Shown here piece after piece: positions 33,893 to 42,554 of a DNA stretch of 64,000 nt; the first letter of the stretch is position 1, and each line of letters begins with the position of its first letter. Under the pieces are notes generated by a model that was given only the letters and a program-made list of their open reading frames with translations, did no database searches and had not been told where the DNA came from. Source of the DNA: Elusimicrobiota bacterium. GTDB taxonomy: Bacteria > Elusimicrobiota > Elusimicrobia > UBA1565 > JACRDR01. Both the position numbers and the translations under genes were made by a program. The DNA lies in the NCBI GenBank assembly GCA_016194745.1, contig JACQBA010000015.1, positions 186,236 through 250,235 on the forward strand, written 5' to 3'.

Positions 33893-35195
33893 GAAAGCGG
33901 CGGCCGAGCGCTACCACCCCGTCCGACGGATTGAGGCCTACGTCTGGGACATGTTCGTGGGCGCAGTCGCGCTGGACCCGGCTCTTGGCTACTACGTCTT
34001 CGCCTACGATAAGGAGTTCGGTCGAAGCGGAATACAACTCGCGCCGGTTCATATGCCTGCGGATGATTCCGAGAGAACATACGTCTTCACCGACCTCCCG
34101 GAAGCGACCTATCGGCGGTTGCCCGCGATGCTCGCGGACGCGCTGCCGGACGAGTTCGGCAACGCGCTCATCGACAAGTACATGGCGGAACGAGGTCTGC
34201 CGAAATCGCGTATCAGCGCCCTCGATCGACTGGCTTATATGGGCAAGCGCGCTATGGGAGCGCTCGAGTTCAAGCCGGCTCGAGGACCGCAAACAAAGAT
34301 CCCCACCGCGCTCGAATTGGGCGAGCTAGTAGCGGTGGCCCGAAAGGTAGTCACTGGAAATCTCGAAGGCAATTCAGCGGCGGAAGCGGCCCTCAGAAGC
34401 ATCATCGAGGTCGGCACCTCCGCAAACGGCGCTCGCGCGAAGGCCGTCATCGGATGGAACCGAAAAACTTCCGAGATCCGATCCGGCCAATTCGAGCTGC
34501 TGCCTGGGTTTGAGCATTGGCTCCTGAAGTTTGATGGGATGGGGCAAGACCGTGAGTTGGGCGCATCGCAGGACTTCGGGCGGATTGAGTATGCCTACTT
34601 CCTTATGGCCAAGCAGGTGGGAATCGACATCCCGGAATCGCGACTGCTCGAGGAAAATGACCGAGCGCACTTCATGACGCGGCGCTTCGACCGCGAAGAT
34701 GACGGCACCAGGCATCATCTTCAGAGTCTTTGCGCGATGGACCATCTCGACTTCAAGAAGAAGTCCGCCAACAGCTACGAGCAGCTCTTCATGACGATGC
34801 GGCAACTGAAGCTCGGCCACTCGGCCGAAGTCGAGGCATTCCGTCGAATGGCGCTCAACGTCATGGGCCGCAACTGCGATGACCACACGAAAAACTTCTC
34901 TTTCCTGCTTCGCAAGGGCGGCTCGTGGGAGTTCTCCCCCGCTTACGATATTACGTTCGCCCATAACCCGGACGGCGAATGGACCAACCAACACCTAATG
35001 TCGGTCAATGGGAAGTTCGGAGAGATCTCGCGAGATGATTGCCTGGCGCTGGCCAACCGTTTCGGAATTGGCGAAGCGCAGTCGATCCTAAAGCAGGTCC
35101 GACAGACGGTTGAAGAATGGCCAGCCTTCGCGAAGAAAGCCGGCGTCCAACCAGGCGAGATGAAGCGTATCCGCACGCAGCTCCGGCTGCTCTAG
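33885..35195 (+). CDS. hipA: HipA-like serine/threonine kinase toxin
   Basis: 436 aa, the usual length. The N-terminal domain (RIEAYVWDMFVGAVAL) is followed by the kinase-like domain with the catalytic loop GRNCDDHTKNFSFLL and the metal-binding Asp in SPAYDITF. HipA phosphorylates glutamyl-tRNA synthetase in E. coli; some relatives have other targets. ATG 33885 is preceded by AAGGGG and overlaps hipB by eight bases. With hipB it forms a type II toxin-antitoxin pair. Confidence 0.85.
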   Translation: MAKKAAAERYHPVRRIEAYVWDMFVGAVALDPALGYYVFAYDKEFGRSGIQLAPVHMPADDSERTYVFTDLPEATYRRLPAMLADALPDEFGNALIDKYMAERGLPKSRISALDRLAYMGKRAMGALEFKPARGPQTKIPTALELGELVAVARKVVTGNLEGNSAAEAALRSIIEVGTSANGARAKAVIGWNRKTSEIRSGQFELLPGFEHWLLKFDGMGQDRELGASQDFGRIEYAYFLMAKQVGIDIPESRLLEENDRAHFMTRRFDREDDGTRHHLQSLCAMDHLDFKKKSANSYEQLFMTMRQLKLGHSAEVEAFRRMALNVMGRNCDDHTKNFSFLLRKGGSWEFSPAYDITFAHNPDGEWTNQHLMSVNGKFGEISRDDCLALANRFGIGEAQSILKQVRQTVEEWPAFAKKAGVQPGEMKRIRTQLRLL

Positions 35196-35246
35196 CGAAC
35201 AGGTGCCGCTGGATGCCGGGCCCAACGCATTGCTACTATCGTATTC

Positions 35247-35864
35247 GTGAAAGCGCCGGCGCACTCCGTCTACCAGCTTCGTGTTACACTCATTGGAAGC
35301 AATCCGCCGATCTGGCGGACGATCCTTGTTCCAGGGAGCATTACGCTTCAACGTCTGCACATGGTCATTCAGAAGACGATGGGCTGGGAGACGAGCCATT
35401 TGCATTTGTTCAAGATCGGCCCGGATGAATACGGAGATCCGAACCCGGAGTGGCCGGAGGTCCAGGACCATCGGAAAGTGCGGCTCTATCAGGCGGCGCA
35501 GGACATCGGCCAGTTCGTCTACATCTACGACATGGGAGACGGCTGGCAGCATGAAGTCTTGGTCGAGCGAGCGTATTCCGACAAGACGTTCACGGGCGCG
35601 CCGACTTGCCTTGCCGGCGAGCGCGCATGCCCGCCCGAGGACTGCGGGGGCATCGGCGGCTACACGGAGTTGCTGGAAACCCTTCGTGACCGCCTCCATC
35701 CGGAGCATCGCCGGATGAAGCAATGGATGGGCGGTCCTTTCGATCCCGAGGCGTTCGATTTAGCTGAGACTAACCGGCTGCTCTGGTTTCTCGCCTCGCG
35801 CAAGGCGAGAATCATTGAAGTCGAAGAAGCGATCAAGCGAAAGCAGAAACCATACCTCCACTAA
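35247..35864 (+). CDS. pRiA4b ORF-3-like protein
   Basis: 205 aa. YQLRVTLIGSNPPIWRTILVP, GWETSHLHLF, YIYDMGDGWQHEVLVE and CPPEDCGGIGGY are hallmarks of the plasmid pRiA4b ORF-3 family, frequent on plasmids and genomic islands, function unknown. The Cys pair may bind zinc. TACTAT ends seven bases before the GTG start. It lies directly after the HipA gene and may belong to the same acquired segment. Confidence 0.8.
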   Translation: MKAPAHSVYQLRVTLIGSNPPIWRTILVPGSITLQRLHMVIQKTMGWETSHLHLFKIGPDEYGDPNPEWPEVQDHRKVRLYQAAQDIGQFVYIYDMGDGWQHEVLVERAYSDKTFTGAPTCLAGERACPPEDCGGIGGYTELLETLRDRLHPEHRRMKQWMGGPFDPEAFDLAETNRLLWFLASRKARIIEVEEAIKRKQKPYLH

Positions 35865-35877
35865 CCACGGCCTGAAG

Positions 35878-35907
35878 GCGGGTGTTTACATAGTTGTAAA
35901 CACCCGC
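35878..35907. terminator. Perfect hairpin after the pRiA4b-type gene
   Basis: GCGGGTGTTTACA (35878-35890) pairs perfectly with TGTAAACACCCGC (35895-35907) around TAGT. It lies between two converging genes and has no T-run, so it may act on both or mark a junction. Confidence 0.5.
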
Positions 35908-35910
35908 TGG

Positions 35911-36081
35911 TTACCAAACGATCACCAAGTTCTCCGGTCCTGTTTGGTAACGGCTGGCCGAGGTCTTGCCTTTCGCATGCTTCTGCAAGGCACTCTTTAA
36001 ACCCCAGATAGTTCTGAGTTTTTCCTCCGCATTTTTTCCTAGTAGCTTTTTCGCAGCCTGCTCAACAACGTTTCGTCCCAT
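35911..36081 (-). CDS. Small conserved-looking protein, copy 1
   Basis: 56 aa, basic and helical: MGRNVVEQAAKKLLGKNAEE followed by KLRTIWGLKSALQKHAKGKT. It begins 10 bases after the TolC-like gene's stop and could be cotranscribed with it. The segment KLRTIWGLKSALQKHAKGKTS matches KLKTIWDFKNALKKYAKRKTS of the short frame at 56435-56536, so the coding reading is supported by a second copy. Function unknown. Confidence 0.5.
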   Translation of the reverse strand: MGRNVVEQAAKKLLGKNAEEKLRTIWGLKSALQKHAKGKTSASRYQTGPENLVIVW

Positions 36082-36091
36082 GCGTTGCGAC

Positions 36092-37324
36092 TCAACGCCC
36101 CAATAGCTGCAGGACTCGCGTCTGCGCCAGCGCGTAGTCGCGCCGTCGTTCGGCAGACTGCCGCAGAAAGCCCAATTGTCGCTGAGCGGCGCTTAGGACA
36201 TCCACGGAGTTCTTGACGCCGCGCCCGTACTCATCGATGATCACGGTAAGATAGCGACGGCCCTGCGTGATGCGCTCCTCGCCGTTGTGTACCAGCTCAT
36301 GGAGATGCCTCAGTTCCTCCTTGGATCGCTCGAGTTCCGCCGAGTAGGTCGCGGACGCCTGGCTGGCCTGCCGGGCGTAGCCCTCGCGCTTGAGTGAGAG
36401 GGCCGAGGCTTCCGCGCGCGATCGCAGGCCGTCGAACAGAGGAATGCGCAGGCGCAGTCCTACGGCGCGGTCGTCGCGCATGCTTTGGCTCAAGTAGTCG
36501 CGGTCCCGCAGCGTGTAGAGCGAGTAACCGCCGTAGAGATCGAGGGACGGCGCCCACCACCGCGCCGCGGCGGAGCCCTGCCCGGCCGCCACGGCTTCGG
36601 ACGCCTGCAGCCAGGAGACCGACGGCGGAACGGTTCCCGCGGTGGCTAGTAACGCATCGTCATGAGCGTGAGGCACCGAGGTCGAAGTGACGAACTGTGT
36701 TCCCGGGGAAGATCCGACCCGGGCGGCCAACGCGATCTGGATCAGCTCGGCCTCATGCCGCAGGCTCTCCTCCTCTTCGGCCAGGACCGAGCGGTTGATC
36801 TGGAACTCGAGCCGGTCGGCTTCCGTCGCCATCCCCGCCTTGATCCGGCGTTCCGCGAGCTCGAGATGCTTCTCGTTTCGGCCCGCGGCGTCCTGGACGA
36901 TGCCGAGCCGCTCGCGGGTCGACACGAGCTCCCAATACGCCTTTCTGGCCTCGAACAGCTCCTCGGCCGCGGACCGCCGGTACGCCGACTCCGCCAAGGC
37001 CGCCTGACCGCGACGGGTCCGTTCCTCGATCGCGTCGTGGCCGCCTCGGAAAACGTTGACGACGGCCTCGAGAGAACCGTAGGGCTCGCTGCGCCAGGGA
37101 TAGGCGCCGGTTTGAAAGCGCTCGCCTCCTGCGATCCCCTCCACGCTGGGAAGCCAGGAGCGCCCGAGGTGCCCCAGCCTTTTCTTCGCGCTTTCGGCCT
37201 GGAGCGCGGACCCCCGCGCCTCGTCGTTATGCTCGGCGACGAGACGCGGGAGGTCGTCGAACGACAGCGGCTGCGGCTCCTTGGCCGCGACCGGCAGCGC
37301 CAACAACAGAAGCAGAACGCGCAT
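36092..37324 (-). CDS. TolC-like outer membrane efflux protein
   Basis: 410 aa with a signal peptide (MRVLLLLLALPVAAKEP). Two long coiled-coil repeats typical of the OEP family are visible (ARKAYWELVSTRERLGIVQDA and LELAERRIKAGMATEADRLE; SAELERSKEELRHLHELVHN). It should form the outer-membrane channel for the RND pump encoded upstream. It directly follows the small secreted gene. Confidence 0.82.
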   Translation of the reverse strand: MRVLLLLLALPVAAKEPQPLSFDDLPRLVAEHNDEARGSALQAESAKKRLGHLGRSWLPSVEGIAGGERFQTGAYPWRSEPYGSLEAVVNVFRGGHDAIEERTRRGQAALAESAYRRSAAEELFEARKAYWELVSTRERLGIVQDAAGRNEKHLELAERRIKAGMATEADRLEFQINRSVLAEEEESLRHEAELIQIALAARVGSSPGTQFVTSTSVPHAHDDALLATAGTVPPSVSWLQASEAVAAGQGSAAARWWAPSLDLYGGYSLYTLRDRDYLSQSMRDDRAVGLRLRIPLFDGLRSRAEASALSLKREGYARQASQASATYSAELERSKEELRHLHELVHNGEERITQGRRYLTVIIDEYGRGVKNSVDVLSAAQRQLGFLRQSAERRRDYALAQTRVLQLLGR

Positions 37325-37771
37325 CTAGTCGAGGTTGTCGAAGGCGCTCAGCAGCTTGCGCTTGCCCTGCGTGTACGTCACGTCGATGTTGAAGGGCTTG
37401 CGTGTGGGCTTCGGGGGCTTGCCGCTGAAGACCCCGTCCTTGAGCGCGAGCGAGAAGGGCTTCTTCGTGATCTTGCCCTTCTTTTCCTCTTCGAGGACGC
37501 CCTTGGCCTTCGCGTCGAAGCCCTTGAGGTCGAGCGCCTTCATGTCTTTGTCGTAGAGGTAGACCTTGACGCTCCCGTCCTCGGAGCGCACGAGCTCGGC
37601 CTTGTAGACGACGGCCGCCTTGGCGCCGAGGTCGTGCTCCTTGGCATCGATCACCGGCGAGATGACCCCTCCTTGCTTCGCCGCGTCGGTTAGCTTCGGA
37701 CCGTGGCCCTCATCATGCGCGAGCGCGGGTACGGGGGACACGAGCAACAGCATTAGTGCGAGCTTCTTCAT
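37325..37771 (-). CDS. Small secreted protein in the RND operon
   Basis: 148 aa with signal peptide and a His-containing mature N-terminus (HDEGHGPKL). The rest is Lys-rich (KALDLKGFDAKAKGVLEEEK; GVFSGKPPKPTRKPFNIDV) and beta-rich. It stands where a membrane-fusion adaptor gene would be expected, but it is about a third of adaptor length and no hairpin/lipoyl motif is seen. It may be a periplasmic metal chaperone. Its ATG overlaps the pump gene's TAA by one base (TAATG). Confidence 0.55.
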   Translation of the reverse strand: MKKLALMLLLVSPVPALAHDEGHGPKLTDAAKQGGVISPVIDAKEHDLGAKAAVVYKAELVRSEDGSVKVYLYDKDMKALDLKGFDAKAKGVLEEEKKGKITKKPFSLALKDGVFSGKPPKPTRKPFNIDVTYTQGKRKLLSAFDNLD

Positions 37772-40700
37772 TAGTTGTCTCCTTGCGATCTCTTTTCGAG
37801 TGACGGACGACCGAAACGGTTGAACACCGCGGGTGTGACTACAATATCCAGCAGAGTCGATGAGAACAACCCGCCGATAATGACGACGGCGACAGGATAG
37901 AGGATCTCCTTGCCTGCCTCTCCCTTCGAGAGCAGGAGCGGCACGAGGGCGAGGCCGGCGGAGAGTGCGGTCATCAGCACCGGGACCAAGCGCTCCAAGG
38001 AGCCGCGGACGATCATCCCCTCGCTGAAATTCTCGCCTTCTTCCTCCATCAGATGGATGTAGTGACTGATCATCATGATCCCGTTGCGAGAGGCGATCCC
38101 GCACAGCGTGATGAACGCGACGAGCGTCGCCACGGAGAGGGTGCGCTCGGTCAGGTAAATAGCCGCCACGCTGCCGATTAAGGCCAGCGGCACATTGAGC
38201 ATGATTTGCAAGGTTAGCGCGATCGACTTGAACTGGATGTAGAGCACCGTGAAGATGGCCAGCAGCGAGAGCGCGCCGAGAAACAGCAGGAGGCGCGAGG
38301 CGCGCTGTTGGCTCTCGAACTGTCCCTCGTAGGAGATGAAGTAGCCCGGCGGAGGCTTTACTTTTCCGGCGACGCGCGCCTTGATCTCGTCGACGAGAGA
38401 GCCGAGGTCGCGCCCGCGCGCGTTGCAGGAGACGACGATCCTGCGCTGCATGTTCTCGCGGTTGACCATGTTGGGGCCGGTGCCTTGATAGACCTTCGCC
38501 ACGTCGCCGACGCGGACCCCCTCCCCGGTCGGCATGAGCTTGACCAAGGTCGCCTCGATCGCCTTGGGTTCGACGCGGGAGCGCTCGTCCAAGCGCATCA
38601 CGATGTCGAAGAGGCGTTGGCTCTCGATGAAGGAGCCCACCTCGGCGCCGTTGAGCCCGGCCTCGAGGTCCTCGGCAAGCGCTCCGGGACGCAGTCCGAA
38701 GCGGCTGGCTTCTTCTCGGTCGATGGCGATCTTGAGCTGCGGGATGAGGACGAGCGGCTCGAGTTGAAGGTCGACCACTCCCCGGACGTCCTTGAGGACG
38801 CCTTCCACCTCCGCGCCGAGCCGACGGAGCTCCGGCAAACTCGGACCGAATACCTTGATCGCGATCTGCGCGCGCACGCCCGAGAGCAGATGATCAAGCC
38901 GGTGACTGATGGGCTGGCCGATGTTGACGTAGACGTCGCCCGTCTTTTCCACGCGCTCCCGGAGGTCTTGGAGCGCCACCTGGCGCGGCCGCCCCCCTTC
39001 TTTGAAGTCGACGTCGATCTCGCTCCAGTGCACCCCTTCCGCGTGCTCGTCCATCTCGGCCCGGCCCGTACGCCGGATAGTGGATTTGACCTCCGGGACC
39101 GACAACATGGCCTGCTCGATCTTCGTTCCGAGCGCGTCGGAGGCGGCGAGGGAGATGCCGGGGGCCGCCGCGACGCCGATCGTGGCAGTGCCTTCATTAA
39201 AGGCGGGCAAGAACTCGCGGCCCATGAGCGGAAGCAGGCACAAGGCACCCGCGAGAAGCGCGGCACAGCCCGCAAGAACAGCGTATGGCCGACGGATGGT
39301 GCGTTCCAGCACCCAGCGGTCGGCCGCCTTAAGGCGCTGGACGAGCCAGCCCTCATGCTCGCTGGCCGTGGCCTTGGCGCCGGTCAGGAGATAGGAGCAA
39401 AGCACCGGCGTGACGGTCAGTGAGACGAGCAGCGACGCCAAGAGCGAGATGATGTAGGCGACGCCGAGCGGAGCGAACAGCCGCCCCTCGATTCCGCCTA
39501 GGGCAAACAGCGGAACAAAGACCAAGACGACGATGATGGTCGAGAAGACGATTGAGTTCCGCACTTCGGAGGAGGCGTTGAACACTACGCGCAGGAGATC
39601 GGTCTCCCCCCGGGCGCGGTTTTGGCGCAGGCGGCGGAAGACGTTCTCGACGTCTACGATGGCGTCGTCGACGAGCTCGCCGATGGCGACGGCCAAGCCG
39701 CCCAGCGTCATCGTGTTGATCCCGAGCCCCATGAGCTTGAAGACGATGGCTGTGATGAGGAGCGAGAGCGGTATCGTGAGCAAGGTAATGGCGGTCGTCC
39801 GGGCGTTCATTAGGAAAAGGAAAAGGATGATCGCCACCATGATGGCCCCATCGCGCAATGCCTGCTCCACGTTGCCGATAGCGGCCTCAATGAAGCGGGA
39901 CTGCTTGAACAGGTCCGAGTGCAGCTCGACTCCAGGGGGTAAGGTCTTGGCGAGTTCGGCCAGCAGACCGTCGATCTTGCGCGTCAGTTTGATCGTACTC
40001 GCGCCCGGCTGCTTCTGCACGGTCATCACGACCGCCGGCTTCGCGTTGATGCTGCTCTCTCCGCGCTTGATCCGCGGCCCGAGCCGAACCTCGGCGATGT
40101 TCTTGACCAGCACCGGCCGCCCTTGATGCAGCCCCACCGCCGAGTTCTCGATGTCCTCGAGCGACTCGGCGCGGCCGAGCGGCCGGATCAGGAACTCCTT
40201 GTCCCCGATGTCGATGAACCCGCCCGTCGTGTTCTCGCTGATCTCGGAGAGCGCGCGCTTGAGGCCCTCGAGGGTGATGCCTTTGCGCTGGAGCTTCTCC
40301 GAGGCCACGAGAATCTGATACTGCTTCACCTGCCCGCCCATCACCACGACCTGGCTGACGCCTTGGATCGTCATGAGCCGCGGACGCACCACCCAATCGG
40401 CCAGCGTGCGCAGCTCCGACGCCGGGACCTGGCCGCCCGGACTCGTCAACCCGACGAATTGGATCTCGCCCATGATCGATGTGACGGGCCCCATCGCCGG
40501 GACGATGCCTTGCGGCAGGCGGCCCGAAAGCAACTGCAGGCGCTCGGAGACGAACTGGCGGTTCCGGTAGATGTCGCTCCCCCACTCGAACTCGACGTGG
40601 GCGATGGAAATGCCGACACCACTGGACGAGCGGATGCGCGAGACGCCGGGCGTGCCGTTGAGCACCGATTCGATCGGCAGCGTGACCAGCGTCTCGACCT

Positions 40701-40878
40701 CTTCGGGCGCGAGTCCGTGCGCCTCGGTGATGACCGAGACCGTGGGGCGGTTCAGGTCCGGAAAGACGTCGACAGGCAGCTCCTTGGCGATCCAACCGCC
40801 ATAGAGCAATGCGGCCGAGGCCAGGAACAAGACGGTTCGGCGGTGCGCAAGCGACAGACGGATGATGGCGTTGAGCAT
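37771..40878 (-). CDS. Heavy-metal RND efflux pump (CusA/CzcA type)
   Basis: 1035 aa, full length. The start MLNAIIRLSLAHRRTVLFLA, the segment ELPVDVFPDLNRPTVSVITE and the TM4 motif GGLAVAIGELVDDAIVDVEN are typical of HME-RND proteins, whose acidic TM4 residues carry protons. It should export a metal cation from periplasm to outside with a TolC partner. No periplasmic adaptor (CusB/CzcB) gene is present in the cluster. A His-rich small gene precedes it by 60 bases. Confidence 0.9.
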   Translation of the reverse strand: MLNAIIRLSLAHRRTVLFLASAALLYGGWIAKELPVDVFPDLNRPTVSVITEAHGLAPEEVETLVTLPIESVLNGTPGVSRIRSSSGVGISIAHVEFEWGSDIYRNRQFVSERLQLLSGRLPQGIVPAMGPVTSIMGEIQFVGLTSPGGQVPASELRTLADWVVRPRLMTIQGVSQVVVMGGQVKQYQILVASEKLQRKGITLEGLKRALSEISENTTGGFIDIGDKEFLIRPLGRAESLEDIENSAVGLHQGRPVLVKNIAEVRLGPRIKRGESSINAKPAVVMTVQKQPGASTIKLTRKIDGLLAELAKTLPPGVELHSDLFKQSRFIEAAIGNVEQALRDGAIMVAIILFLFLMNARTTAITLLTIPLSLLITAIVFKLMGLGINTMTLGGLAVAIGELVDDAIVDVENVFRRLRQNRARGETDLLRVVFNASSEVRNSIVFSTIIVVLVFVPLFALGGIEGRLFAPLGVAYIISLLASLLVSLTVTPVLCSYLLTGAKATASEHEGWLVQRLKAADRWVLERTIRRPYAVLAGCAALLAGALCLLPLMGREFLPAFNEGTATIGVAAAPGISLAASDALGTKIEQAMLSVPEVKSTIRRTGRAEMDEHAEGVHWSEIDVDFKEGGRPRQVALQDLRERVEKTGDVYVNIGQPISHRLDHLLSGVRAQIAIKVFGPSLPELRRLGAEVEGVLKDVRGVVDLQLEPLVLIPQLKIAIDREEASRFGLRPGALAEDLEAGLNGAEVGSFIESQRLFDIVMRLDERSRVEPKAIEATLVKLMPTGEGVRVGDVAKVYQGTGPNMVNRENMQRRIVVSCNARGRDLGSLVDEIKARVAGKVKPPPGYFISYEGQFESQQRASRLLLFLGALSLLAIFTVLYIQFKSIALTLQIMLNVPLALIGSVAAIYLTERTLSVATLVAFITLCGIASRNGIMMISHYIHLMEEEGENFSEGMIVRGSLERLVPVLMTALSAGLALVPLLLSKGEAGKEILYPVAVVIIGGLFSSTLLDIVVTPAVFNRFGRPSLEKRSQGDN

Positions 40879-40938
40879 GGCATCCTGTGCGGCAAGTCGT
40901 GAGGCGGAGACGGATTACGGGCGCGGCGATGCAGCCGC

Positions 40939-41295
40939 TTAGGCGGGAGGAGCGCGGTTGGAGGGAACGGCGGAGGCAAAACGGTTGGGCGGACTTCTGG
41001 GCGGCCCGTGGTCGGGAATCGTTCGAAGAGGCCTCTCGCGGGATAGCAGGACGGGAGTGGCTAGCGCGAATTCAAGGCGCGCCGCCGTGTCGACGCGAGG
41101 CGCGGCGCTTACGAGGGTCGGCGGCAGGCTCGGCAGCAGGTCCTCGTGTTCGGCGTCCTGATCCCCATGATCGGCGTCGCCGTCGTGATGATGGACGTGG
41201 GCCGCGCGCAGTTCATGAAGCAGGACGTGCACCGACTGGCCCAGCGTCGGACCCGTGCCGATCCAGAGAGCAGCCGCGAGAAGAACGTGTCTCAT
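40939..41295 (-). CDS. His-rich small secreted protein at the head of the RND operon
   Basis: 118 aa with a signal-like start (MRHVLLAAALWIGTGPTLG). Residues 33-52 hold HVHHHDGDADHGDQDAEHED, a likely metal-binding stretch. Small proteins of this type (CzcI/CopL-like in placement) often begin metal-efflux operons. A TATACT box (minus strand, 41304-41309) ends eight bases before the ATG. Confidence 0.6.
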   Translation of the reverse strand: MRHVLLAAALWIGTGPTLGQSVHVLLHELRAAHVHHHDGDADHGDQDAEHEDLLPSLPPTLVSAAPRVDTAARLEFALATPVLLSRERPLRTIPDHGPPRSPPNRFASAVPSNRAPPA

Positions 41296-41303
41296 TCAAG
41301 CGG

Positions 41304-41309
41304 AGTATA
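41304..41309 (-). promoter_or_regulatory. -10 box (TATACT) of the RND operon
   Basis: The minus strand reads TATACT, eight bases, ATG 41295. It probably drives the His-rich gene, the pump, the small secreted gene, the TolC-like gene and perhaps the 56-residue gene. Confidence 0.45.
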
Positions 41310-41476
41310 GCACAGGAACGTGTGGGCCGCCAGCAACAGCGAATCTCCGTTATGTCAAACCTCCATGATGACTCGCCGCGCGTTCGTCCGGAAGATGCGC
41401 GTTTTATGTATTGCATTATGCGAACGCTGAACTCGGTAGACGGCATCCCGCGACGCTTTCGAAGGAGGTCCAATTG

Positions 41477-42541
41477 TTGTGTAATTCGAGAATGGCGGAT
41501 ATCGAGTCAAATGTCGGGCGCGGCGTGCTCCTCACGCTGGCTTCCGCCGCGCTGTTCGGCGCCTCGGCCCCGGTCGCGAAGATGTTCGTCGGCGAATTAG
41601 GGAGCTTTTGGCTCGCCGGCTTGCTTTACTGCGGCTGCGGACTGGGTCTGATCATTCCGCCGGCCTGGGCGCTTCGCGGGTTCGGCGCGCGCTACCTGAG
41701 CGCTTCCTCCAGGACGCGGCGGCGTCTCGCGGGAGCCGTTCTATCGGGAGGAGTGCTGGCTCCGCTCGCGCTTGCCTACGGCCTTTCCCGCTCCTCGGCC
41801 TTTACGGTCTCGGCTCTCTTGAACCTCGAGCTTCCGGCCACGGCGTTGCTTGCCGCCCTGGTGTTCGAAGAGCACGTGTCCGCGCGATTTTGGATCGGAC
41901 AAACCGCTATCCTTGGCGGGGCTCTTCTGCTTTCCGTTCGATCGGGAGATCTGTCGCTTAGCGTAGGCGCGGCGGCGGCGGCCGCGGCCGGGATCCTATG
42001 GGCGCTCGACAACAACCTTACGCGGGACCTCGACGAGCTGCCCGCGCCCGCGATCGCCGCGGCCAAAGGGCTGGCCGCGGGCTCCCTCAACGTCGCCCTC
42101 GCGATTTTCATGGAACCGCGGATGCCCGCGCCGTCGGCGATCGCGGGCGCGCTGGCCGTCGGCGCTCTCGGCTACGGCGTCAGCCTGACACTCTTCATCG
42201 GCGCGCTTCGCCGCTTGGGCGCCGCGCGGGTGTCGGCGTATTTCGCGACCGCCCCCTTCGTCGGCATGCTGGTCTCCATCGCCTTGCTGAAGGAACGGCC
42301 GTCGGCCTTGGGCTGGGCGGGCGCCGCCGCCATGGCCGCGGGCGTCGTCTGGATCTTCCTGGAGCGGCACGAGCATTCGCACCGTCATATGCCGCTCCGG
42401 CATCGGCACAAGCACGAGCATGACCTCCATCACGCGCACGGGCACGAGGCCAGGGGAGATCACGAGCACGAGCACGTCCATGAGGCGACGGCCCATACCC
42501 ACGCCCACTGGCCGGACCTGCACCATCGCGGGCACCGGTGA
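41477..42541 (+). CDS. EamA-family transporter with His-rich C-terminal tail
   Basis: 354 aa with about ten hydrophobic segments in two EamA repeats (SAALFGASAPVAKMFVGELG...; GILWALDNNLTRDLDELPAP). The last 65 residues are a His/Glu-rich tail (HEHSHRHMPLRHRHKHEHD; ATAHTHAHWPDLHHRGHR), unusual for the drug/metabolite superfamily and suggesting metal binding. TTG 41477 is chosen because AAGGAGG ends eight bases upstream; ATG 41492 is an alternative. It diverges from the RND operon and converges on the zinc-type permease gene. Confidence 0.75.
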   Translation: MCNSRMADIESNVGRGVLLTLASAALFGASAPVAKMFVGELGSFWLAGLLYCGCGLGLIIPPAWALRGFGARYLSASSRTRRRLAGAVLSGGVLAPLALAYGLSRSSAFTVSALLNLELPATALLAALVFEEHVSARFWIGQTAILGGALLLSVRSGDLSLSVGAAAAAAAGILWALDNNLTRDLDELPAPAIAAAKGLAAGSLNVALAIFMEPRMPAPSAIAGALAVGALGYGVSLTLFIGALRRLGAARVSAYFATAPFVGMLVSIALLKERPSALGWAGAAAMAAGVVWIFLERHEHSHRHMPLRHRHKHEHDLHHAHGHEARGDHEHEHVHEATAHTHAHWPDLHHRGHR

Positions 42542-42554
42542 CGCGAGTCCTCGC

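Noticed and set aside
32682..36000. Integrated element with att repeats at the tRNA
   Set aside because: No copy of the tRNA 3' end and no integrase gene were found in the window.
41296..41470. Zur/Fur-type box before the EamA gene (TGTATTGCATTATGC)
   Set aside because: The symmetry is too weak and does not match a known box.
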